From assembly GCA_030847615.1 (NCBI GenBank), contig JAUMIR010000001.1, forward strand, positions 84,431,501 through 84,495,500: DNA of 64,000 bases, in the 5' to 3' direction. Both the position numbers and the translations under genes were made by a program. The notes under the pieces were generated by a model, which had not been told where the DNA came from, did no database searches, and saw only the letters and a program-made list of their open reading frames with translations. The stretch is from Gambelia wislizenii. Lineage: Eukaryota > Chordata > Lepidosauria > Squamata > Crotaphytidae. Below are positions 10,200 to 20,400 of the stretch, piece after piece. Positions within the stretch are counted from its first letter, which is position 1. The number at the start of each line of letters is the position of its first letter.

Positions 10200-11206
10200 G
10201 TGGGGGCAGAATTCTTTTTGGGGAAAGCAAAGCCCTCACCCATCCACCCTCATTGCTACACCCTTGTGGAGGAGCTGTATGCATGCCAGGTGTTTCCAGC
10301 AGTAGCTGTGTGCTCAGTGTTGCATCTAATCTGAGTCAACAGTTCTCTCTAAGTTCCTGGGAAACACTTAAGGCAGTCTCTGTGATTTCTGCCACAGATT
10401 ATTCCAGCCTTATTAACCTGTTTCTTTCCAGATGTGTTGAACTTGAACCCACATTAACTTTGGCCAGCATAGCTGTGCTGGTCAGGAATGATGGAAATTA
10501 TAGTCCAACATGTTTGAGGGGCACTAGATTAGGGAAATTTAATCCATTTTCTATAGAGATGAGTAAGGGCAAGTTCTTTGCTTGGGAATAGCCAAGTTTT
10601 GTCTGGTCTTTTTTTTTTTTAATGGGCTATCAGCAAGACACCATCAAATCATTATCTTTCTCCTCCTGGTTCTGGTTCTATCTTTCCTGAAGACACAGAA
10701 AATCTAACTTTTTAAACATAAGATAGTAGCATGATTTTCACAGATGTAAGTTACCTTACTACTACTTTTGATTTTGATAAAGGGAATAATCTTCATGTGT
10801 GCAACAACAGGCTGAACTACCAACTTCTTGCCATGCATATCTTTGCAATTGCCTTTCCTTCTAGCTCAATTTTATTAGTATGGTGTTTTTAAGCATTTTG
10901 ATTGGCTCTAAAATACTTTTGTGGCTGTATGTTAAAGCATATTGAAATAGGTATTCAGTATTATTTCTGTGAAAAAGCATTTCAGGACAAATTTAAAATT
11001 CAATATTAAAAGCACACACACACACTGCCTTTCTTGCTAGCACAAGTTTAACCATGCTGTTTTGGGGGACAGGCCATTCAGTTAGTACTAAGAAAGAAAA
11101 GTTAGCCTACCTTTTTAGAAGGGCTATGAAAGCAATAAAAAGTGTTCCATTGATATTTTTTTAAAAATGCTGTACAAGAAAACAATATTTAAGTGTGTTC
11201 AGAATT
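10200..11206. other. Unassigned intergenic/intronic stretch
   Basis: AT-rich with a short CA run near 11012. No exon, repeat family or regulatory site could be recognised. Confidence 0.4.
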
Positions 11207-11786
11207 TTAATGGTCGACGCATGGAATAACGAGGCAAGACAAAAGATCTGGGTTGAAATATGGGCCACTTTATTGATCTTTGCCTATTTAGTTGTTTATT
11301 TCTGAGGGTATGCGAACCTACCAGGGGAGACCCAGTGCGGGACCGGCTGGAGCAGACGGTCCTCCTGACCTGTCCCCTCAGCTTCCCTGGGCGAATCACC
11401 TGAGCCCCGGGGGGAATCCCAGTGTTCGGGGTGCCCCCCAGGCGCCATCAGCTGGGAGGCCCACATCTGACCACAATTCCTCAAGCCATACAGCTTCTGG
11501 AGAGGATTGCAACCCGACGCCGGCCCCAAGGATAGCCTACCTCTGCTGCACACCATCCGTTCAGATGCCAGTGCCGCTCAGTACAGTCTATCCTTCCACT
11601 CAAGTTGAGGTTGCCATAGGTGAATGCCGGTTCTTCGTCTCCCCACTCCTGCCAGTGACCACCTATTTACTTAACCGCACCCAAGCCAATTGTCCAAGTC
11701 CCAAGCGACAGAATGGGGTAGGCAAAACACCCCCCGGAAAAGGGTGGGTAAAAATTCCTACCTTGCCCATGACGCGACCAGAACTC

Positions 11787-13213
11787 TCATACTGTGGCAG
11801 AGGCGGGTGGGTGGGTTCTGATTCCAAGAAAAGAGGAGGAGGCCAGATCAGCGGTGACAGCAGAATCCACCCAATCCCGCAGCCAGTGTTTGGCACACCA
11901 CCTCCCACTATAGTAGACACCAAAACCTAAAGACCCAGAGGCATCGGACGCCACCTGCAGTGCGACACGGACTAGCAGTTTGTCCCTCCAAAAGGATACC
12001 CCATTATAGTGCTCCAGGAAGGTGTGCCAAGTATCCAAGTCCAGTCTAATTTCACGGGTAATCCTAATTCGATGATGGGGTTGAGAAACCCCCACCGTGG
12101 CTTCAGCAAGCCTCCGAAGGAAGGCCCTACCAGGAGCTACAACCTTACAGGCAAAATTGAGATGGCCAATCAATACCTGAAATTCCTGTAACGTGGCTTT
12201 CCTGCGACCCTGGAAGTAAGTCAGCCTGGCAATCATGTCATTTAGCTTACCCAAAGGGAGTCTACAGCATTGATTGACGGTGTCAATTTCTATCCCCAGA
12301 AAAACTAACTGTTGAGAGGGACCCTCTGTCTTCTCATGAGCAAGCGGGACCCCGAATTCATCCATGAGGGAATGAAACTTCTCCAAAAGGGAGCGACAGA
12401 CCCCAGAGCCGAATCTTCCAATAAAAAGGAAGTCATCCAAGTAATGGACAACCCCATTGAACCCTGTGCACTGCCTAAGCGCCCAGTCCAGAAAAGTACT
12501 GAGTTTCTCAAAAGCGGAGTACGAAACAGAGCAGCCCATAGGCATGGCCCGGTCCATGTAGAAGAACCCATCAAATGAGAAGCCCAGCAAGTCAAAATCG
12601 TCAGGATGAACAGGAAGAAGGCGAAAGGCCAATTTGATATCACATTTCGCCAACTCAGCTCCGGGGGCGTGCTGTTTGATAATCCTAATGGCTGAATCGA
12701 ATGAAGTGTAATGTACAGTGCACAATTCTGGTGGGATAAAATCATTAACAGACTGACCTCGTGGGTAAGATAAATGATGAATTAAGCGGAATTCCCCGGG
12801 GGCTTTTTTTGGGACAATACCCAAGGGGGATACCCGTAGAGTGGGAGAAGGCGGGGAAGAAAATGGGACAACCACCCTGCTTTCGGCAACCTCCTTTTGA
12901 ATTTTCTGCCTAACTACATGTTCTAAGCCCTGTACTGATTTTAGATTTTGCGCCCTGTAAGGTATGCATTCACCAGTGAAAGGGATACGAAAACCATCTT
13001 GAAAACCCTCCCATAAGTACGCGCTGCTGACTGGTCGGGGTAAACCCGCAGCCATGCAGCGATACTGTCTAATTTAATTGGACTGGGGCCCTTTTCCCGG
13101 ATGTCCCGGAGGGCTGGTGGCAGGGTTGTTGGCACCCCTTCTTCCCCCTTGCTGGTCCCTGCCAGAAATGCCCTTCCCTTTTGGACAGTTTCGAAAGGAA
13201 TGTCCCCCACCAC
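11787..13213 (-). pseudogene. Ngaro-like RT and truncated RNase H
   Basis: Starts in the gag-overlapping frame (KLDSIAAWLRVYPDQSAA), shifts frame near 13020, then reads GFQDGFRIPFTGE. RT motifs are LGIVPKKAPGEFRLIHHLS, AKCDIKLAFRLLPVHPDD, MGCSVSYSAFEKL and the catalytic VVHYLDDFLFIG (YLDD). RNase H begins at QVASDASGSLGFGVYYSGRW and stops being recognisable after SAVTADL, where the terminal direct repeat replaces it. The usual following 'FLELFP'-type Glu motif is missing. Confidence 0.75.
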
Positions 13214-14421
13214 AGATGGAGCACTTGTTTCGAAAAAGGCAAGGCCCCTTTAGAGAACAAGCCCCTTTAGTACCAAACTCCCAGCACAAAAGCCACCGCT
13301 GCTGACTAGGTGACTGTGACAACTGAACTGACTGCCGTGGAAAAACACCAGACTTGGCATTCTGCAGCAAATGACCACTCTGTGCCCGTTCACCAATTAT
13401 GGGCCGGCTCGGAGACATAACTTGCAACCACAGGTACAAGTTAATAACATCCCACCTCAGAGATGGGTAAGAAGCGGCCATCGGGTAAGAAGCGGCCATC
13501 AATCTAAATGACTCATCATATTGTAGCCAAGCTGGACCAGAAAAATCCACATACGCCCTGTAGATGATGTCAAGGTACCTAATAAGGGCATAGGCTTTAT
13601 GAGGTTGACTCTGAGATACCACCCCAGCATATATAAGAAATCCCGCTAGCCAATTAGACCAGGTTCTGTCTACGCGACGTTTCTTAATCTTTTCCTTCTC
13701 CCTGTCATCAAGGTCCTCTTTCTCCTTCTTATCCAATTCTCTATAAAGCAGGGAGAATATGTCAACATACTCTCCCTTCAAAAATTTTTCCTTGGTAGAG
13801 GGAGCCAAGTGCTCACCCAAGGCCGGTGCCTGATCAAAACCCAAAGGGGTATGGGGGGGCACCGATGGCACCTGTCCCCCCACCGGTGTCCCCGGTGTCA
13901 TGGGGGAACCCAGGTGAGTGAACGCGTATGGGGACATGAATGGTAATCCCGGATACCAGCCAAACATGGCAGTATTCGGGCTTCTTGGGGGAGCATTAGG
14001 TACCGGAGTGTTGTTGCCCGGCTCTGGCAAGCCCCACGGCCAAGCATGTGTGTCAGTGTTACCAGTGTGCAACTCACTGGAAATAGGAAGTGGAGCCGAC
14101 AGGTTCCCACTAGGTCCTTCACCGGGTCCATCACCGGGGGAATCCACCTCATCCAAGTCGTCACGATTCACATCTTGGTCTTCTAAGGCCTGAATTTGAG
14201 CAAGAAGTTGATTAGCAACATTATTAGTTAAGCCCCCCTCATGCTCCCTAGCGGGTCGCTTCGGCCTTGGCTGGCGTGCCTCCTCCAAAGCCTGCAACTG
14301 TTCTAGTATTTTTTGCAAAACATCCTCAGGAACAGGCACATTGTCTGGGGGAAGGGGGTATTGGCTGTTTAGGAGCAGGCCCTTTTCCCTTTGGGCCACC
14401 CTTCCCTTTCCTGGGAGCCAT
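13074..14421 (-). pseudogene. Ngaro-like gag with zinc knuckle
   Basis: The frame from 14399 to 13074 encodes 441 residues. An ATG at 14421 opens a Lys/Gly-rich start (MAPRKGKGGPKGKG) in a different frame, so a frameshift near the start is likely. The C-terminal part holds the Cys/His cluster CLLCWEFGTKGAC and CSICGGGHSFRNC (C-x2-C-x3-H-x4-C), a nucleic-acid-binding knuckle. A short tandem duplication (MAASYP twice) is present at 13465-13500. It belongs to the same element as the RT downstream. Confidence 0.65.
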
Positions 14422-14429
14422 GGTAATAA

Positions 14430-15600
14430 CCAATTGAATTGGTAGCAAAACCAATAGAGTTACAAGTGAAAAACAGAATCAAAAGAAATTCAATATATAA
14501 TTAGATTCAAATCAAAATTCTTAGATTCCGAAGTCAATTCAAAGTTGATAAATGTAAAATGAATTGTAAAATTAAATTCAATTAAATACTTAACATTCCA
14601 GAACCAGTTCAAAGTTGATGAAATGTAAAATAAATTGTAAAATTCACAAAATGAAATTCACAAAACGTAAATTCACACAATGAATTGTAAAATGAAATTC
14701 CAAATGTAAATTCACAAAATGAATTGTAAAATTGATAAATTTTGATTAAATTGATAAATGGAAAATGAATTGTAAACAGTATAAATGTAAGCAGTAAAAA
14801 TTCCAAATTCAATTCAAAGATGATAAAATGTAAAATGAAATGTAAATACCTCAAATCAAAATTATTAAAATTCCAAAATTACCTCAAAAATGTTAAAATG
14901 TAAAATTTTATCAATTTTACCAATGCAAAGTTGATTAAAATGCAAAATGAAATGTATCAATTTTATCAATTCAAAGTTGATTAAAATGTAAAATGAAATG
15001 TAAATAAAACAACAGAATCAAGGAAGTTCGAATTAACGATAATTAAATTCAAATCAAACTTAATAAAATTCCAGATTAATTCAAAATTGTTAAAATGTAA
15101 AAAGAAGTGGCCAGAAAATGCAAACGTCAGAGGTAATTAAAAGTAAAGCTCTCAAAGGCATTCAAGGTCCCAATTCGAAGGACCCAGAGAGAAAGTAAAG
15201 CAGTCAAATCCAAATTAAAGCAATCGAAGGCCTTCAAAATCAAATAACATCCAAAATTAAAAAAAAGTGTTCGAATTCAAAACACCAGAATCAAAGGATT
15301 CAAAAGTATTCAAAATTTAAAACGAAATACTACTAAATACAAATACTACTAAATAATGGGAGGCAAAAGTCCAAAAGAAAAATTAAAGTGTTCAAAATTG
15401 AAATTAAAGTAAATTAATTAAATGGAAGGCCAAATCCAAAATTAAATTGAAAGTATTCGAAATTAAAGTCTTAAAACAATCAAATTGCAAAACGCAAAGG
15501 AAAGGAAAAGTAACCGCCAGTTATTCAGTAAAATTAAAACAGTAAAATTAAAAGGGACTAAGCAAATGCAAGCAAAGGTAACACAGAACCAAACAAAAAG
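14430..15600. repeat. AT-rich degenerate short-repeat tract inside the Ngaro-like leader
   Basis: Dozens of drifting copies of 'aaaatgtaaaatgaatt' and 'ttcaaagttgat' alternate over about 1.1 kb, with no fixed period. It lies between the element's 5' end and gag on the minus strand. No coding potential. Confidence 0.7.
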
Positions 15601-16560
15601 AAAGGAACAAAGCCCCCGGCCACGTGGCGGTCGCTGAGCCTACGTGGTGAGGCAACAAGGCCAATAAAGCGCTAGCCCAAGAAACCCCGTTGGCACAATA
15701 CCCCAAAAAATGCGGCGGGAGAAAGTAAAGGCAAGCCCAAACGGTACACGTGGTGGAAACAAAGAAACAAAGGCCAAAAAAAACCCAGAGTCCAACCTAC
15801 ACCCCCGCGCACCCACCGCCCGACCAACTGAGGCCCACGTGGCAGGGGAAACAAAGAACAAACCCAGGGGACCCTCCCTGTGTCCCCGCTCGCCACACTC
15901 CTACCACTGGAGCCCCGCACACCACCACACGGCCACCAAAGGCCCCCCGGGTCCCACTCAGCCGCCCCGGGTGTCCCGGCCCCAGGTCCCGCTCAGCCGC
16001 CCCGAGTGTCCCGGCCGCTCTCCCGGCCCACCTACGCAGCCTCTCCGAACCCTCCCCAACCACTCCACTGCCCCAACCACAACCCCTCCGCCGTCCTCAC
16101 CCTCGCCGCCCCGATTGCCTCCCCGAACTCCCGCCCACTCATGCTACCGCCCCCCAAAAGGGAATGAAAACACCTAGGCGAGCGTAGGATTGAGGTGTAG
16201 AGCAAGCGGGGAGCAGGAGAGACGAGGCAGAGCAAGTGGGGAGCAGGAGAGACGAGGCGGAGAAGCAAAAGGAGGGGGCGCGGAGCAAGGGGGGAGCCGG
16301 AGAGCAGCGAAGCAAACGAGGCAGAGAGGCAAATGAGGAGAGATGAGGCGGAGAGGCAAAAGGAGGGGCAAGGAGCAAAACGAGGAGAGACGAGGCGGAG
16401 AGAAGGAACAGGGAGGCCAGTGAAGGGTAACAAACAGAGCAGAGCGAGGAGCAAGAGGGATGGGGGGGCTGCAGCCCAGCAAAGCAAACCAGATCCTGGT
16501 CTTGATCCAACGCTGATTCCAAGAAAAGAGGAGGAGGCCAGGGGCGGCAAAGGCTAAATA
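15600..16560. other. GC- and purine-rich leader of the Ngaro-like element
   Basis: 15650-16170 is CCC/ACC-rich. 16180-16440 is a purine-rich tract on the + strand with a repeated ggggagcaggagagacgagg unit of about 40-50 bases. Open frames here in several frames on both strands look compositional. Confidence 0.5.
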
Positions 16561-16679
16561 GTCCTGCTCAACTCCGCCCCTGCCCCCTCCCAGCCGGGGC
16601 GTGGCTCCGCCCCGGCCATTGCTCACCCTCGTCCTTGCACGTCATTAAAACACCTCCCCCGGATCATCCATTTTTGCAG

Positions 16680-17293
16680 ATTGGGGGGGGTGCCTGTTCC
16701 CTTCATCAATTATTACGTTATTTGGATGTAAGATATAGGGATAATAAACATTGAAAGTGCTATATTCCCCTTCCCATTTCAAATCTCAATTGCCATTCCC
16801 CGCATGGCTTACAGTGGAAGAGTGCTGACTGGATAGTGCTAGAAGCATCAGGTTCTATGCCAGGAATCAGGCTTGAGAGTATAATTTTTATTGTTACGTT
16901 CTACTAGATATGTGTGAGAATCTTGCTAAGGTTTGATAAACCTTCATCTATATTGCATATAGAAATGACATCAGTAAGCGGTCTATTTTACAGTATGTAC
17001 GTATGTGGTTAGATCAGGGTGGGTACCTGCAGAGGCTGGAACATACCATTTTGGGATCCTCCTGACTGCACTACCAACATTTTCCTTAAACTGGAAGTGA
17101 CTTTCCAGCTGATTAAAAAAAATACTTGAGAGACTGGTTGTTGGGGCAAGGGTTTCATGGAATGATTCCCAACTCTAGTTTAGAAACATGTTATTTCCTA
17201 TAATTTAATTATTATTTGACTTGTATCAAAATAGGAAGAATATGGCTCTGAATTGGAAGAGACTGATCTAATTATGCTATTTAAAAATTGCAG
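16680..17293 (+). other. LYST intron sequence
   Basis: AT-rich unique-looking sequence leading to the acceptor of the first LYST exon. No feature recognised. Confidence 0.5.
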
Positions 17294-17460
17294 AACTTTC
17301 TGAAAACTATCTTCATATGATAGAAGCCTCTATCCAGAGAAGAATTTCCCTTTCACAATTGGAAGAGACTGAAAAAGATCAACAGGAGTTACCTACTTAT
17401 AAAAATCCTTTCCTGAAAGAAATGTTTAAAATAATGATTGAAGGAATTGGATTATCAGTT
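17294..17460 (+). CDS. LYST: LYST exon a (first in window)
   Basis: The acceptor follows 'aaaaattgcag' and the donor is gtaagt at 17461. The exon opens with two bases completing a split codon and then encodes 55 codons containing [16 protein letters not shown] and ending [12 protein letters not shown]. It is mostly helical sequence before the PH-BEACH module. It ends in phase 0. Everything before it (1-17293) reads as repeat-rich intron. Confidence 0.9.
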
Positions 17461-20400
17461 GTAAGTAATCATGTTCGATGTTATCCTCTGAGTGCATTTT
17501 CTCTCCTACATCTAGTCTGCTTGCATACTCTGAACACATATGTTTCACTGTGTTTGTTCTTCCATTGTTCTATCAGATGGCTTTTGATCTATAAAAATAA
17601 ATACAGTAGCATCCCCATATCTGCTGATTCGCCATCTGCTGATTCAGTTATCCCTGGATGGCGATGGGGTGGTGGTGGATAGGTGAGGAAGGGGAGGAGG
17701 AGAGATCACACCTCCTTTTTCCCTTCTCCCCGGGATCGCTTCTATAGCAGGAATGGCGACAGGGCGAAGGTATGAGAGGGGTAGATCTCACCTCCCTTCA
17801 CCCTCAGGATCACCCCCCCACCGGGATTGGTCCCGTGGCGGGAATGGTGACAGGGGTGAAGGGAGGGGAGGAGTAGATCTCGCCTCCCTTTGACCCTGGG
17901 ATTGCTCCCATGGTGGGACTGGTGATGTGGTGGTGAAGGGAGGGAAGATCTCGCCTCCCTTCACCCCCGGGGTTGCCGTCCCCAGGGTTGCTCCCGTGGC
18001 AGGAATGGTGACTGGGCATTTCCTATTATCCGCGTATTTAATTATCCACAGGGGGCCCTGGAACCAATCCCCCGTGGAATAGGGGGGTCCTACTGTATGT
18101 TATTTAGAGCCATAAATACACTTGTCTAGAAACACAGTATGAATTATCTGACTAGTTCCTCTCTCCCTCGTGTATAAATAATCTTTTTAAAAAAAAAATC
18201 TGAAACTTTTTCATTCTGAACATGAGTTTGTTGCTGCAGCTACTGTTTTAAAGTGGTTTTAGATATTTTAGTAAATCTTGTAGCTTCTCCTTGCAGGTGT
18301 AATGCCCGGGTTGGGGGTATTTGAAATCTTATTTTAAAGAAAATTTCAAGTTTATCTAATTTCATTATAATGTTTGCGTCATATTTGCATGCACAAAATG
18401 GAAATAATTTCAACAGTTTTTTTTTCATTTATTTGTTCTATTAAAATATGTATATCCTGCCATTTATCCAAAGATCTCAGGGCACCTGACAATAAAATCA
18501 ATTTAAAACTATAAATAATTCATAGAATCATAGAGTTGAAAATGACATAAGGGCCATCCAGTCCAACTCCCTGACAATTACAAAAGCTTTAAAAGATTAA
18601 AAATGTATTAAATAGTTTTTCAATTTAAAAACAGACAATTTAAAACCAGCTAAAACAATCTTGAATAATATAAACATAAAATCTGTGGCACCTGGATAAA
18701 ATCAATTTGGCCCAATGTCTTTAACTTGGTGCCAAAATTATTCTAATATTGGCACCAATCAGGCCTCCAGGAGGAGGGAATTCCACAATTGGGATGCCAC
18801 TGCAGAAAAGGCCCTCTCTCATAATTTCTCATAATATATTTCCCCTACTGATGGGACACAGAGGATGTCTTCTCCACTAGATTTCAATCCTTGGATAGAC
18901 AAGTATATAAATACTTCTTCATGTATCTAAGTCCCAAGCCATTTAGAGCTTTCAGAATTGAAACGCATTGGCAGCCAGTGCAATTCCTTCAGTGCTTGTT
19001 TTGTGGGATATCTGAATGGAATTCCAGTGAGCACTCTGGCTGCTGCATTTTGCACTAGCTGCAGTTTCTCAGTCATCTTCAAAGGGCAGCCCCATGTAGA
19101 AGGCATTGCAGTAGTCTAATTGGGAAGTTACCAGCGCATGGACTATTGTGGCTAAGTTATCCTTGTCCAGGAAAGGTTGTAGCTGGCAAACCAGTCGAAG
19201 CTGGTCCCAAACATTCTGAGCCACCAAGTCTATCTGGACCTCCAGTGATGATGGATCTAGGAGTACTCTCAGACTGCATACCTGCTCCTTCAGGGGGAGT
19301 GCAATCCCATATAGGGCTACCCAATTACCACACTTGAGAATCATCAATCCACTGATTCTTGGGATTCAGCTTCAGTTTATTCACCCCCATCCAGCCCATT
19401 ACAGCATCCAAGCACTGCTCCATCACCTCCACAGCCCCATCTGATGCCAATGACAAGAAGTATTGCTGAGTGTCATCAGCATACTGATGGCACCCAACCC
19501 CCAAATTCCTTTTGATCTCTCCGAGTGGCCTCATAGATGTTGAACAGCATGGGAGACAAGATTGAATCCTGTGGCACTTTGGAGGACTCCCCTAAAGTCA
19601 GTCTCTGGAACTGACCTTGCAAATAGGAGTGGAACCACTCTAAAACAGTGCATCCTACTCCCAACAACCAGAGCCAGTCCAGTGAGATACCATGATCAAT
19701 GCACAAAAATAGATTAGAGCTTGAATTTACAAGGTTAGGGAGAAGCACCCAATAAGAGGATTTCACTCTTCTTTGTTTAGGGTACAAGCCGGATAAGCAC
19801 CCCAAAGCAACAGTGGAAGAGAATTCTCTTGTCCTGCAAGGATACATTTCGAGTACAGCTCGGAAGACTGCTTGTGTATGCTTTGTCTCCAAAACGCAGT
19901 TTACAAGAAAGAAAGCAAACTCTGGAGATCTTAACTGAAATTAATCAGCAAGAAATTTTGAGAGACTGTCTAAGTCCAACTTTGCAAGTAAGCATTACTG
20001 CACTTCTTAAATTCCAAAGGTGAAATCAGTATAATACAGTTTAAAGTTTTCATATTATTTGTTGTCAAGACAAATTGTGCGGACACATCTCCTTCAAAAC
20101 ATATTGGGAAAATGTTCCTTTTCTGAACACTCTGATAACAAATCAAAGAAATAGCATTTTGAATTTCCAGTTTAGTAGGATTCTTATAATCTATACTGCT
20201 CTTATTTATATATTTATTTATTTATTTATACCCCGCTCTTCAGCCACAAGGCTATCAGAGCGGCTTACAAATTGTTTTAAGCAATAGCAATTTACACATC
20301 TACACTGCATTAAGCAGCTTCCAATGCGTGTTAGCTAATTGCCCCCACAAGCCGGGTACTCATTTTACCGACCTACGAAAGGATGGAAGGCTGAGTGAAC

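Larger units (their letters stand above)
11207..16672 (-). mobile_element. Ngaro-like (DIRS-order) retrotransposon lacking its recombinase
   Basis: The minus strand carries a promoter-like GC-rich 5' end (about 16560-16672), a long non-coding leader (14430-16560), a gag with zinc knuckle (13074-14399), an RT and partial RNase H (11787-13213), and a 3' end with AATAAA near 11270. A 29-base direct repeat occurs at 16513-16541 (5' region) and 11818-11846. The second copy sits inside the RNase H frame, so the rest of RNase H and the whole tyrosine recombinase are gone. Ngaro elements have split direct repeats rather than LTRs, which fits a repeat shared by the two ends. Exact ends are uncertain. 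The alternative is another RT/RH element of the DIRS order. Confidence 0.65.

Noticed and set aside
15640..16626. Several 120-170 codon frames on both strands
   Set aside because: Low-complexity Pro/Ser/Leu or Lys/Glu translations of the leader tract of a retroelement; no start context or family resemblance.
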